Shown: positions 17,189 to 25,978, counted from the first letter of the stretch. The stretch: DNA of 64,000 bases from Sphingomonas sp. S1-29 (GCF_026167545.1 NZ_CP110678.1:1299501-1363500), one strand, 5' to 3'. Notes: generated from the letters alone by a model not told the origin. A program made the numbers and translations.

Positions 17189-18081
17189 GCGTATTGGCGA
17201 TCACCGGCGGCACTGGCTTCGTCGGGTCGCGGCTGGTTACGCAGGCGCTTGCCGACGGCCACCGGGTGCGCGCCCTCACCCGCCGCGCGCAGCCGCCGCG
17301 TGAGGGCGTGACCTGGATCGAAGGCGCGCTCGATCGCGTCGGCGGGCTGTGCGAGGGCGCCGATGCGGTGATCCATGTCGCGGGCGTCGTGAACGCGCCC
17401 GATCGCGCTGGGTTCGTCGCGGGTAATATCGAGGGCACGCGTGCGGTGCTCGACGCGGCCAAGGCGGCGGGGGTCGCGCGCTTCGTCCATGTCTCGTCGC
17501 TCGCGGCGCGCGAGCCCGATCTCTCGGGCTATGGCTGGTCGAAGGCGCAGGGCGATGCGCTGGTGACCGCGAGCGACCGCGATTGGGACATCGTCCGCCC
17601 GCCCGCAATCTACGGCCCCGGCGACATGGAGCTGCGCGAGATGTTCCGGCTGGCGACGCGCGGGGTGATGCCGCTGCCGCCACCGGGCAGGCTTTCGATC
17701 CTGCACGTCGACGATCTGGTGCGGCTGCTGCTCGCGCTCGCGGGCAGCAAGGGCGCGCATGCGATCTACGAGGTCGACGACCAGACCCCCGGCGCCTGGA
17801 CGCACGACAGCTTCGCGCGCGCGCTCGGTCGTGCGGTCGGCCAGCGGGTGATGCCGCTGTCGCTGCCGCGTCCGTTGCTGGCGATCGCGGCGCGGGTCGC
17901 GCGCACGGTGCAGGGCGACAAGGCCAAGCTCACCCCCGATCGCGTCGCCTATTTCTGCCATCCCGACTGGACCGCCGACCCCGATCGCCGCCCGCCCGCC
18001 GCGCTGTGGCAACCGCGGATCAGCGCTGCAGAGGGGCTACCTGCCACCGCCCAGTGGTATCGCGCCAACGGCCTGCTATAG
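17185..18081 (+). CDS. cerR: NAD-dependent epimerase/dehydratase family, probable ketosphinganine reductase CerR
   Basis: This 298-residue extended-SDR-type protein has the Rossmann motif LAITGGTGFVGSRL, DAVIHVAGVVNAPD, HVSSLAAREPDLSGYGWSKA (Tyr-Lys catalytic pair in YGWSK) and the family loop RPPAIYGPGD. In Caulobacter the gene next to the sphingolipid-specific acyl carrier protein and serine palmitoyltransferase is cerR, an epimerase-family protein that reduces 3-ketosphinganine. The same order here supports that role. A different oxidoreduction in glycosphingolipid synthesis cannot be excluded. It starts with GTG inside the proB stop and lies 64 bases before the acyl carrier protein gene. 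Confidence 0.75.
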   Translation: MSVLAITGGTGFVGSRLVTQALADGHRVRALTRRAQPPREGVTWIEGALDRVGGLCEGADAVIHVAGVVNAPDRAGFVAGNIEGTRAVLDAAKAAGVARFVHVSSLAAREPDLSGYGWSKAQGDALVTASDRDWDIVRPPAIYGPGDMELREMFRLATRGVMPLPPPGRLSILHVDDLVRLLLALAGSKGAHAIYEVDDQTPGAWTHDSFARALGRAVGQRVMPLSLPRPLLAIAARVARTVQGDKAKLTPDRVAYFCHPDWTADPDRRPPAALWQPRISAAEGLPATAQWYRANGLL

Positions 18082-18145
18082 CAGCGCCGGAATGCCGCCG
18101 CATTTTGCTGGCAGGCCGATACGCAACTTAGCCAGAAAGCACCGA

Positions 18146-18388
18146 ATGTCCGACCGTCAGGCGATCTTCGACACCGTCACCGCCCAGATCGAGCCCTTCA
18201 ACAAGAAGGGCATCGCGCTGGAGGAGGGCACCACCTTCGCCGGCGATCTCGAATGGGACAGCCTGACGGTGATGGATTTCGTCGCCGCGGTCGAGGACGA
18301 GTTCGACGTGCTGATCACGATGAACATGCAGGCCGAGATCGAAACCGTCGGCCAGCTGGTCGATGCGGTGCAGAAGCTGAAGCAGTAA
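18146..18388 (+). CDS. Sphingolipid-pathway acyl carrier protein
   Basis: This 80-residue carrier protein has phosphopantetheine attachment at S39 in LEWDSLTVMDFVAAVED. It is not the housekeeping AcpP. Its sequence (GIALEEGTTFAGDLEWDSL) and its position directly before spt match the dedicated carrier that presents the fatty acyl chain to serine palmitoyltransferase in Caulobacter and Sphingomonas. I chose the ATG at 18146 (MSDRQAIFDTVTAQIEPFNK). The longer open frame upstream lacks family similarity. Confidence 0.88.
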   Translation: MSDRQAIFDTVTAQIEPFNKKGIALEEGTTFAGDLEWDSLTVMDFVAAVEDEFDVLITMNMQAEIETVGQLVDAVQKLKQ

Positions 18389-18391
18389 CCA

Positions 18392-18514
18392 CCGTTCGTC
18401 CTGAGTAGCCATTGAGCCCGTCGAAATGGCGTATCGAAGGACCGGGTCGTCTGGGGCGTGCTCCTTCGATACGGATCTTCGACAAGCTCAGCCCCTACGC
18501 AGGACGAACGGGCC
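18392..18514. repeat. Family A inverted repeat (GTTCGTCCTGAG type)
   Basis: The outer arms are CCGTTCGTCCTGAG and CAGGACGAACGG, with inner arms around GTATCGAAGGA and TCCTTCGATAC, forming a long stem-loop. It sits between the carrier protein gene and spt. The family recurs near 39.4, 48.5 and 54.5 kb. Confidence 0.9.
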
Positions 18515-18528
18515 AGGATGGATTTGAG

Positions 18529-19797
18529 ATGACCGAAGCCGCAACCGCGCCCCACGCCCTGCCCGTCGAACCGGCGACCGCGCCGCCCGCGCGCGACCTG
18601 TTCAGCAAGTTCGACCCGCTGATCGCCGAGCGCGAGGCGCTGCTCGCCACCGGCGTGCGCGATCCGTTCGCGATCGTGATGGAGCGCGTGAAATCACCGA
18701 CCGAGGCGGTGATCCGCGGCAAGGACACGATCCTGCTCGGCACCTATAATTACATGGGCATGACCTTCGATCCCGACGTGATCGCCGCGGGCAAGGCGGC
18801 GCTCGACCAGTTCGGGTCGGGCACCAATGGCAGCCGGATGCTCAACGGCACCTTCCGCGATCATGTCGATGCCGAGGAAGCGCTCAAGGAATTCTACGGC
18901 GCCGACCACGCGATGGTGTTCTCGACCGGATACCAGGCGAACCTCGGCATCCTGTCGACGATCGCCACCAAGGGCGAATACATCATCCTCGACGCCGACA
19001 GCCATGCGTCGATCTATGACGGCTGCGCGCTGGGCAATGCCGAAATCGTCCGCTTCCGCCACAATTCGGTCGAGGACCTCGACAAGCGCCTCGGCCGGCT
19101 GCCCGCCGATGCCGGGAAGCTGGTGGTGCTCGAAGGCGTGTATTCGATGCTCGGCGACATCGCGCCTCTCAAGGAAATGGTTGAGGTCGCGCGCAAGCAC
19201 GGCGCGATGGTGCTGGTCGATGAAGCGCATTCGATGGGCTTTTTCGGCGACCATGGCCGCGGCGTGTATGAGGAAGTCGGGCTCGAACTCGGCACCGACG
19301 TCGATTTCGTGATCGGCACCTTCTCGAAGTCGGTCGGCACCGTCGGCGGTTTCTGCGTGTCGAACCATCCCAAGTTTGAAGTGATGCGGCTGTCGTGCCG
19401 GCCCTATATCTTCACCGCCTCGCTGCCGCCCTCGGTGGTCGCGACCGCCGCGACCTCGATCCGCAAGCTGATGACCGCCGACAAGAAGCGCGCGCAATTG
19501 TGGGACAATGCGCGCACGCTGCATCGCGGGCTGACCGACATGGGGTTCAAGCTCGGCACCGCGCAGCCCGATTCGGCGATCATCGCGATCATCCTCGACG
19601 ACCAGCAGCAGGCGGTGGTGATGTGGCAGGCGCTGCTCGAAGGCGGCCTGTACGTCAACATGGCGCGCCCGCCGGCGACGCCCGCCGGCACCTTCCTGCT
19701 GCGCTGCTCGCTGTGCGCCGAGCACACCCCCGAACAGATCGAGCGCGTGCTGGCGATGTTCGGCGCGGCGGGGCGTGCGGTCGGCGTGATTTCGTAA
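18529..19797 (+). CDS. spt: Serine palmitoyltransferase
   Basis: This 422-residue soluble PLP enzyme of the alpha-oxoamine synthase family condenses L-serine with palmitoyl-CoA or acyl-ACP to 3-ketosphinganine, the first committed step of sphingolipid synthesis. It is near-identical in layout to the well-studied Sphingomonas paucimobilis enzyme: H159 stacks on PLP (LDADSHASIYDG), D231 and H234 lie in LVDEAHSMGFFG, K267 forms the Schiff base (GTFSKSVGTVGGF), and the RPPATPAGTFLLRCS loop carries the mobile arginine. The ATG at 18529 gives the same MTEAA start as that enzyme. The longer frame upstream reads through the family A repeat. Confidence 0.97.
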   Translation: MTEAATAPHALPVEPATAPPARDLFSKFDPLIAEREALLATGVRDPFAIVMERVKSPTEAVIRGKDTILLGTYNYMGMTFDPDVIAAGKAALDQFGSGTNGSRMLNGTFRDHVDAEEALKEFYGADHAMVFSTGYQANLGILSTIATKGEYIILDADSHASIYDGCALGNAEIVRFRHNSVEDLDKRLGRLPADAGKLVVLEGVYSMLGDIAPLKEMVEVARKHGAMVLVDEAHSMGFFGDHGRGVYEEVGLELGTDVDFVIGTFSKSVGTVGGFCVSNHPKFEVMRLSCRPYIFTASLPPSVVATAATSIRKLMTADKKRAQLWDNARTLHRGLTDMGFKLGTAQPDSAIIAIILDDQQQAVVMWQALLEGGLYVNMARPPATPAGTFLLRCSLCAEHTPEQIERVLAMFGAAGRAVGVIS

Positions 19798-19811
19798 ATC
19801 CTGGGGTCGTT

Positions 19812-19980
19812 CCATCCTCCCCCGCCAGGGGGAGGTGGCAGCCAAAGGCTGACGGAGGGGGCGGACACGAAGCGCTCTCGACCCACGCGCGCCGAGAACC
19901 GCACAACCACCGACCGCGCCCCATCCTCCCCCTCCGACGGACGCTGAAGCGTCCGCCACCTCCCCCTGGCGGGGGAGGAA
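19812..19980. repeat. Family B palindromic repeat (CCTCCCCC type)
   Basis: The outer arms ATCCTCCCCCGCCAGGGGG and CCCCCTGGCGGGGGAGGA are inverted, with the inner arms carrying GGCAGCCAAAGGCTGACGG-type sequence. It occupies most of the 298-base gap between spt and the LptF gene. I see no other feature in that gap. Confidence 0.9.
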
Positions 19981-20095
19981 TCGGCGGCGCACAAGGCCGG
20001 GGTGACGTACCGATGGCGAATTCGATGCTGACGCCTTGTCCTCTGCCGGGTATAGCCGGGCGTTCACCCCGCAGCGAAAGCACGCTTTTCCCGAC

Positions 20096-21286
20096 ATGAA
20101 GTCGATCGACCGCTACATGGCACGCCTGATCGCGGTGCCGCTGTTTTCGACGCTGGTGATCGCGGCGATGCTGTTGGTGCTCGACCGGATGCTGCGGTTG
20201 TTCGACTTCGTCGCGACCGAGGGCGGTCCGGTGAGCGTCGTGTGGAAGATGCTCGCCAACCTGCTGCCCGAATATCTGGGCTTGGGCATTCCGATCGGGC
20301 TGCTGCTCGGCATCCTGCTCGCCTTCCGCAAGCTTGCCGCCTCGTCCGAGCTCGACGTGCTCCAGGGCGTCGGCATGAGCTATTGGCGGCTGCTGCGCGT
20401 GCCGTATTTCTACACCATCGTGCTGGCGGCGCTGAACCTGGCGATTGTCGGCTATGTCCAGCCGACCGCGCGCTATGCCTATGAGGAATTGCGCTTCGAG
20501 CTGCGATCGGGCGCGCTCGGCGCCTCGATCAAGGTCGGCGAATTCACCAGCTTCGGCGCCGACATGACGATGCGGATCGAGGACAGCCGCGACAGCGGCC
20601 GCGACCTCTCGGGCATCTTCGTCAATTTCCGCGACAAGGACGGCGGCTGGTACGCCGCCTCGGCCGAAAAGGGCCAGTTCCTCGCGACCGACGATCCCAA
20701 TACCATCCTGTTTCGCCTGACGCGCGGCACGCTGGTGCATAATTCGCCCGGCTTCGTGCGCCCGCGGGTGCTGACCTTCACCAGCCATGATTTGCCGATC
20801 CCGCTGCCCGAATTCGGGCGCTTCCGCGCGCGCGGCGACCGCAATCTCGAACGTACCTTGCCCGAACTGGTGCGGCTGGGCGGCGACGACGATGCCAGCC
20901 CCGAGCTTCGCAACACCAGCCGCGCGGCGTTCCACTTCCGCGTGGTCGAGGTGGCGACGATGTTCCTGCTGCCGCTGCTCGCGCTTGCCCTCGGCGTCCC
21001 CGCCAAAAGATCGGGATCGGCGCTCGGCGTCTTCCTGTCGATCGTGATGATCGTCACCTATCACAAGGTGAACGAATACGGCGAAGCGGTGGGCGGGCTC
21101 GGCCGCGTCGATCCGATCATCGCGTTGTGGGTGCCCTTCGCGCTCTTCGCCGCGCTCGTCGGCTGGATGTATTATCAGATCGCCTATGTCCCCGGCGGCC
21201 AGCCGATCGGCGGGCTCGAACGCGTCGCTGGCAAGCTGGTGAAGGTGGTGACCAGCCGCCTGCCTGGCCGGCGCCGGACCGCTTGA
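20096..21286 (+). CDS. lptF: LptF-type permease (YjgP/YjgQ family)
   Basis: This 396-residue inner-membrane protein has TM segments near residues 13-32, 55-76 and 100-120, then a periplasmic jellyroll of about 140 residues (residues 130-270), then TM segments near 288-305, 315-332 and 345-362. This is the LptF/LptG layout. With LptB2, LptF and LptG extract lipid from the inner membrane and pass it to LptC and LptA. Downstream of spt, and in an organism type that makes glycosphingolipids instead of LPS, the natural inference is that this pair exports sphingolipid. I chose the ATG at 20096 (MKSIDRYMARLIAVPLF). The upstream TTG start would add a non-homologous leader. Confidence 0.85.
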   Translation: MKSIDRYMARLIAVPLFSTLVIAAMLLVLDRMLRLFDFVATEGGPVSVVWKMLANLLPEYLGLGIPIGLLLGILLAFRKLAASSELDVLQGVGMSYWRLLRVPYFYTIVLAALNLAIVGYVQPTARYAYEELRFELRSGALGASIKVGEFTSFGADMTMRIEDSRDSGRDLSGIFVNFRDKDGGWYAASAEKGQFLATDDPNTILFRLTRGTLVHNSPGFVRPRVLTFTSHDLPIPLPEFGRFRARGDRNLERTLPELVRLGGDDDASPELRNTSRAAFHFRVVEVATMFLLPLLALALGVPAKRSGSALGVFLSIVMIVTYHKVNEYGEAVGGLGRVDPIIALWVPFALFAALVGWMYYQIAYVPGGQPIGGLERVAGKLVKVVTSRLPGRRRTA

Positions 21287-21317
21287 TGCCCGACCGCTTC
21301 CTTAAGGCGCTATCGCA

Positions 21318-22412
21318 ATGAACGTGTCGTTTTTCCCGTCGCGGACGGTGTCGCTCTACATGGGCAAGATGTTCCTGATCCGCACCTTCGCCATCCTGGC
21401 GGCGCTGGTGATGGTGCTCCAGGCGCTCGACCTGCTAAGCGAGAGCGGGCGCATCCTTGCCTATGAGGGCAATGGCCAGGCCGAGGTGTGGCGCTATGCG
21501 TCGCTGCGCACGCCGCAGATCATCGCGCGCTTCCTGCCCTTCGCCGTGCTGCTCGGCACGATCATCACGCTGTCGACGCTCAACCAGAATAGCGAGATCA
21601 TCTCGCTCAAGGCCGCGGGGCTTTCGGCGCATCAGGTGCTCGCGCCGTTGATCGTCACCGCATTGGGCGTCGCGGTGCTGTCGTTCGCGTTCAACGACCG
21701 CGTCGTCAGCCGCGCGACCGCGACGCTGAGCGCCTGGGAGCGGGTCGATTTCGGGCCGATGCCCGTCGATCGCGGCGATCGCGCGAATATCTGGGTGCGC
21801 GAGGGCGACGACCTAGTGCAGGTGCAAGAAGTGCGCGGCCGCGGCGATGCGGCGCAGCTACGCGGCATCAGCCAATATCAGCGCCAGGGCGGATCGATCG
21901 TGTCGGTCATCACCGGCGAGCGCGGGGTGCGCGAGGGCGATGGCTGGCGGCTGACCGACGCGACGCGCTTCGACGTTCGCCGCGGCGAGGTGCAGCGCCT
22001 GCCCTCAATCGTGATCGGGCGCGGGATCAGCCCCGACCAGTTCACCTTGTCGTCGGTCGAGGCCGATGCGATGTCGTTCGGCGCGCTCAAGACCGCGGTA
22101 GGCGAGCTCGAGCAGGCGGGTCGCCCGACCAAGGCGCTCGAGGGCGCGCTGTGGCACAAATTGTCGGGCCCGCTGTCGTCGATCCTGATGCCACTGCTGG
22201 GAGCGGTCGCAGCGTTCGGTATCGCGCGATCGGGCAAGCTCTTCATCCGCGCGGTGATCGGGATGGGTCTGGGCTTCGCCTATTTCGTCGCCGACAATTT
22301 CGCGCTCGCGATGGGCAACCTGGGCGCCTATCCGCCCTTCCTGGCGGCGTGGGCGCCCTTCCTGCTGTTCTTCCTGATCGGCGAAGCGGTGCTGGTGCGG
22401 ACCGAGGAATGA
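21318..22412 (+). CDS. lptG: LptG-type permease (YjgP/YjgQ family)
   Basis: This 364-residue partner of the preceding permease has the same layout: TM segments near residues 18-38, 64-84 and 103-122, a periplasmic jellyroll (about 130-270), and TM segments near 285-302, 307-325 and 338-357. The LptG-like conserved stretch LNQNSEIISLKAAGLSAHQV is the coupling-helix region that contacts LptB. It follows lptF after 31 bases and should be co-transcribed. No lptB, lptC or lptA is in the window. Confidence 0.88.
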   Translation: MNVSFFPSRTVSLYMGKMFLIRTFAILAALVMVLQALDLLSESGRILAYEGNGQAEVWRYASLRTPQIIARFLPFAVLLGTIITLSTLNQNSEIISLKAAGLSAHQVLAPLIVTALGVAVLSFAFNDRVVSRATATLSAWERVDFGPMPVDRGDRANIWVREGDDLVQVQEVRGRGDAAQLRGISQYQRQGGSIVSVITGERGVREGDGWRLTDATRFDVRRGEVQRLPSIVIGRGISPDQFTLSSVEADAMSFGALKTAVGELEQAGRPTKALEGALWHKLSGPLSSILMPLLGAVAAFGIARSGKLFIRAVIGMGLGFAYFVADNFALAMGNLGAYPPFLAAWAPFLLFFLIGEAVLVRTEE

Positions 22413-22422
22413 TCCTAGCCGC

Positions 22423-23532
22423 TTAGCGGCTGCGCAGCGTCCCGCGCACCAGCCGGTTCAGCAGCCCCGGCAAGCCGGCATAGCTCGCCTTGTGATAGGG
22501 CGAATGTCCGTCGAGCGCGGTCGTCAGCCGGCGATGCGCCTCGCCCAGCGAATGATAGGGCAGCCCCGGCAGCAGATGATGCAGCGCGTGATAGCGCAAC
22601 CCCACCGGCGCCCACAGCACCGGCAGCGTGGCGGGCGGCGGCACATTGACCGAATCGAGATACTGCGCGGTCAGCGACATTTCCTCGCCCTCATTCTCCC
22701 ACAGATGCGCGACCAGGGTGCGCACCTGGTTGATCGCCATCATCCCCGAGATCGTCGCGAGCAGGATGACGAACGCCTTGAGCGGCAGCACCCCGGTCGC
22801 GGTCGCGGCGATCAGGCCGATCGCCCAGATGCTGGTCGCGATCTCGAGCTGCCACCAGCGACGCATCGCCTCGCCCTCGGTCGGGCGGCGGCGGAAATCG
22901 GGGTTGATGCACAGCGCCGAGAAACGCGCCTCGACGGGGCGGCGAAGCGACGGCACCAGGATCGATAGCGGCGTCAGCAGCGCATAGCGCACCAGGAAGC
23001 CGATCGGCGCCAGCGCGGAGATCAGCACGAACAGCGGCACACTCCACGGCTTCATATGCGCCAGCGGCAGATATTCGGGATCTTCGGCGGTGCCATAGCG
23101 GGTCTTGGCGTGGTGCAGGTTGTGCACGCCTTCATAGGTGAACGACGGCGCCATCAGCGGCACGCCGATCAGCGCGTTCCACCCCAACCGGAAACCGGGC
23201 ACCGCGGCATGCTTCATATGGCTGACTTCGTGGATGAAGCTGGCGGCGCGATAGAGCGCGAGCACCGAGACGAGCCACGACACGATCGCCCAGTCGAGCG
23301 GTTCGAACAGGATCGCACCGGCAAGCGCCGCATAGCCCACTGCGGTCGAGACCAGCAGATCGGTCCAATAAACGGCCGGGCGCGGCGCGAGCAGGTCGCG
23401 CGTCATTTCGGCGGCGGTGCGAAGCATCGCCTTGTCGTCTGCCACCTGCCCGCGCGGCAGCGACAGCCGCGCCGAAGTGACACCGGTGGCGTCGAGCCCG
23501 TCGAGAGAGAAAGAGTTCATGGTGCTCGTCAT
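22423..23532 (-). CDS. Membrane fatty acid desaturase family protein
   Basis: This 369-residue di-iron membrane enzyme has the three histidine clusters HEVSH, HNLHH and HALHH in the order and spacing of acyl-lipid desaturases and related hydroxylases. Hydrophobic pairs flank them (about residues 62-100 and 155-180 and 240-260). It lies convergent to lptG and divergent from the probable ceramide synthase gene, so modification of the sphingoid base or its acyl chain is plausible. A general phospholipid acyl desaturase is the alternative. The start is uncertain between ATG 23532 and ATG 23520, as neither has a good ribosome site. Confidence 0.8.
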   Translation of the reverse strand: MTSTMNSFSLDGLDATGVTSARLSLPRGQVADDKAMLRTAAEMTRDLLAPRPAVYWTDLLVSTAVGYAALAGAILFEPLDWAIVSWLVSVLALYRAASFIHEVSHMKHAAVPGFRLGWNALIGVPLMAPSFTYEGVHNLHHAKTRYGTAEDPEYLPLAHMKPWSVPLFVLISALAPIGFLVRYALLTPLSILVPSLRRPVEARFSALCINPDFRRRPTEGEAMRRWWQLEIATSIWAIGLIAATATGVLPLKAFVILLATISGMMAINQVRTLVAHLWENEGEEMSLTAQYLDSVNVPPPATLPVLWAPVGLRYHALHHLLPGLPYHSLGEAHRRLTTALDGHSPYHKASYAGLPGLLNRLVRGTLRSR

Positions 23533-23605
23533 TAACGCCAGATAGTGGCAGTATATGGGCATTCAATAAGTTGACATCCGCCGGGCGACGCGGGACGACG
23601 CTGCC

Positions 23606-24754
23606 ATGATCGCCATCCGCCCCGTCGCCACGCGCGCCGATCGCAGCAAATTCATCGACTTGGCCTATCGGCTCAACGCCCGCGATCCCAACTGGATCGC
23701 CCCGCTTCGCAGCGAAGTGGCCGAGACGATCGACCCCGCCAAGAATGGCTGGTTCAGCCACGCCGAGGGCCAGTTGTTCCTGGCCGAACGCGACGGACAG
23801 GTCGTCGGGCGGATCTCGGCGCATGTCGATACGCTGGCGCTGACGATGCCCGCCGACCGCGGATTCGGTCCGGGCGCGGGGCAATGGGGGCTGTTCGAAG
23901 CCGAGGACGAGGAAGTCGCGCACGCGCTGATCGCGACCGCCGAGACCTGGCTGCGCAATCGCGGGCTTACCCGAGCGCTGGGGCCGATCAGCCTGTCGAT
24001 CTGGGAACAGCCGGGGCTGCTGGTCGAGGGGTTCGATCATCCGCCGACGGTGATGATGGGGCATAACCTGCCCGAGCAGCGCGGCTGGATCGAACGCGCG
24101 GGCTACACCCCCGCCAAGGAACTCGTCACCTACGACCTCGACATCACCCCCGATTTCCCGCCGATCGTCGGGCGGATCATCGCCGCGGGCGAGAAGAACC
24201 CGCGGATCGTCATCCGCCGGGTCGACAAGTCGCGCTTCGACGAAGAGGCTGGGATCATCCTCGCCATCCTCAACGATGCCTGGCGCGACAATTGGGGGTT
24301 CGTGCCGCTGACCCCGCCCGAGATCGCCGATGTCGGGCGCAAGCTGAAGCCGATCGTGTTCGAGGACCTGATCCGCATCGCCGAGGTCGATGGCGAGCCC
24401 GTCGCGTTCCTGATCACTCTGCCCGACCTCAACGAAGCGATCGCACCGCTGAACGGCAATCTCTTCCCCTTCGGCTGGGCCAAATTGCTGTGGTGGCTGC
24501 GCACGCCGCCGCAATGCCGGACGGTGCGGGTGCCGTTGATGGGGGTGGTCAAAAGGCTGCAGGCCTCGCGGATGGCGAGCCAATTGGCCTTCATGATGAT
24601 CGAATATGTCCGGCGCGACACGCTCGCCAAGTTCGGCGCGACTCGCGGCGAGATCGGCTGGATCCTCGACGACAACCAGGGGATGATCGCGATCGCCGAT
24701 GCCATCAAGGCGAAGATCAACAAGCGCTACACGATCTACGAACGCACGCTGTAG
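23606..24754 (+). CDS. GNAT-like acyltransferase, probable bacterial ceramide synthase
   Basis: This 382-residue protein has two GNAT-like halves: RPVATRADRSKFIDLAYRLN and FLAERDGQVVGRISAHVD in the first, IVIRRVDKSRFDEEAGIILA and RIAEVDGEPVAFLITLPDLN in the second. There is no membrane segment. Proteins of this size and pattern, often labelled N-acetyltransferase or dATP pyrophosphohydrolase, include the bacterial ceramide synthase bCerS that N-acylates sphinganine in Caulobacter. The setting, downstream of cerR-acp-spt and lptFG, supports the role. I assign it on context and general resemblance, not on a catalytic signature I can point to. Confidence 0.65.
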   Translation: MIAIRPVATRADRSKFIDLAYRLNARDPNWIAPLRSEVAETIDPAKNGWFSHAEGQLFLAERDGQVVGRISAHVDTLALTMPADRGFGPGAGQWGLFEAEDEEVAHALIATAETWLRNRGLTRALGPISLSIWEQPGLLVEGFDHPPTVMMGHNLPEQRGWIERAGYTPAKELVTYDLDITPDFPPIVGRIIAAGEKNPRIVIRRVDKSRFDEEAGIILAILNDAWRDNWGFVPLTPPEIADVGRKLKPIVFEDLIRIAEVDGEPVAFLITLPDLNEAIAPLNGNLFPFGWAKLLWWLRTPPQCRTVRVPLMGVVKRLQASRMASQLAFMMIEYVRRDTLAKFGATRGEIGWILDDNQGMIAIADAIKAKINKRYTIYERTL

Positions 24755-24765
24755 CGCGGCGAATA

Positions 24766-24790
24766 CCGGGCCGCGATCGTCGCGGCCCGG
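24766..24790. terminator. Perfect 11-bp hairpin between convergent genes
   Basis: CCGGGCCGCGA and TCGCGGCCCGG enclose three bases, midway between the convergent ends of the acyltransferase gene and the small exported protein gene. There is no T-tract, so it may act as a weak or factor-assisted bidirectional terminator. Confidence 0.5.
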
Positions 24791-24802
24791 CATCGTGAAG
24801 CG

Positions 24803-25042
24803 TCACCGTGCGGGTACCTTCACCCCCTGCTTGGCCCATTCGGCGCGCGTATTGCATTCGGTGCGCGGGATGTGCGAACCGGTCAGCGTGTCGCGGAAGC
24901 AGATGCGCTGGTTGGGGTTGGGCACCGCCTTTTGCGAATCGGCGGCGGTGGCGCGCGTCGCCGGCTTAGGGTCTTCGGCAAGCGCGGGGGCGGCGATCGC
25001 CAGGGCGCAGGCGGCGGCGAAAATCGGGGTAAAACGGGTCAT
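24803..25042 (-). CDS. Small exported protein of unknown function with two cysteines
   Basis: This 79-residue protein starts with a clear Sec signal peptide (MTRFTPIFAAACALAIAAPA, cleavage after ALA). The mature part is about 55 residues with two cysteines in RICFRDTLTGSHIPRTECNT, ending in TRAEWAKQGVKVPAR. The spacing C-x15-C and the TGS...C.TR.EW pattern recur in small periplasmic proteins of sphingomonads, but no function is known to me. GGAGGA upstream of 25042 decides the start. It probably has its own promoter. Confidence 0.75.
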   Translation of the reverse strand: MTRFTPIFAAACALAIAAPALAEDPKPATRATAADSQKAVPNPNQRICFRDTLTGSHIPRTECNTRAEWAKQGVKVPAR

Positions 25043-25203
25043 CGGCTTGTCCTCCGTAACCGCCTTACGCGGCGGCACGTGTAGCACTGCACTAAGCATG
25101 CCAGACACTCGATCGACGCAATATCAATGGTTTAGCGAGAATCCCGCTCCTTGTTTACACTAGTAGTCAGTGAATCACGCCATAACGTGGCGCGGCGCGC
25201 CAA

Positions 25204-25974
25204 TCAGCGTAGCTGGACCCAGGTGGGCGCGTGATCGCTCGCCTTTTCACGGCCGCGATAGGCCTTGTCGACCCCGGCATCGACCAAGCGATCGGCGGCC
25301 ATCGGGCTGAGCAGCAGATGATCGATGCGAAACCCGGCGTCGCGCTGCCAGGCGCCTGCCTGATAGTCCCAGAAGGTCCATACCCCGCCGCCGGGGAAGC
25401 GGGTCCGTAGCGAATCGGTCCAACCCTGCGACAGCAACCGCCGATAGGCCTCGCGCGATTCGGGCTGCATCAGCGCATCGCTCGCCATCGCGCGCACCGA
25501 ATAGGTGTCGTCGTCATTGGCGATGACGTTGTAGTCGCCCGCGAGCACCACCGCGCGTTCCTCGGCCAGCAGCGCTCGCGCGCGCGCTGACAGCCGCTCG
25601 AACCAGCGCAGCTTATAGTCGAATTTGGGGCCGGGCTGCGGGTTGCCGTTCGGTAGATAAATCGACGCGATCACCACGCCGTCGACCTCGGCCTCGAGAT
25701 AGCGGCTATGCTCGTCCTCGGGCTCGCCATCGAGCCCGCGCAGGCGCTCAACGGGGTCCGCACCGCGCGCGAGGATGGCGACGCCGTTGAAGCCCTTCTG
25801 CCCATGCCAGATCGCGCCATAGCCCGCGTCGCGGATATCGCGTTCGGGAAAGGTTTCGTCGCTCGACTTCAGTTCCTGCAGGCACACGACATCGGGCTTC
25901 ACCTCGTCGAGATACTCGATGAGCCGGGGCAGACGCGCCTTGATGCCGTTGACGTTGTAGCTGGTGATTCGCAC
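25204..25974 (-). CDS. xthA: Exodeoxyribonuclease III
   Basis: This 256-residue DNA repair enzyme acts as an AP endonuclease and 3'-phosphatase/exonuclease. The EEP-fold motifs are complete: RITSYNVNGIKARLP, VVCLQELKSSDETFP (metal-binding Glu), SIYLPNGNPQPGPKFDYKL, VVLAGDYNVIANDDDTY, FRIDHLLLSP and the catalytic KASDHAPTWVQL at the end. It is four bases downstream of the erpA stop and so probably shares its transcript, a frequent alphaproteobacterial pairing. Confidence 0.95.
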   Translation of the reverse strand: MRITSYNVNGIKARLPRLIEYLDEVKPDVVCLQELKSSDETFPERDIRDAGYGAIWHGQKGFNGVAILARGADPVERLRGLDGEPEDEHSRYLEAEVDGVVIASIYLPNGNPQPGPKFDYKLRWFERLSARARALLAEERAVVLAGDYNVIANDDDTYSVRAMASDALMQPESREAYRRLLSQGWTDSLRTRFPGGGVWTFWDYQAGAWQRDAGFRIDHLLLSPMAADRLVDAGVDKAYRGREKASDHAPTWVQLR

Positions 25975-25978
25975 AGGC

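Noticed and set aside
18694..20097. 467-residue minus-strand ORF opposite spt
   Set aside because: Shadow of spt, which is certain from its alignment with the characterised enzyme. Composition is Arg/His-rich noise.
23571..23599. Sigma-70 promoter for the acyltransferase gene (TTGACA at 23571)
   Set aside because: The -35 match is perfect but the -10 position reads GACGAC, and the start codon would be only about six bases beyond it.
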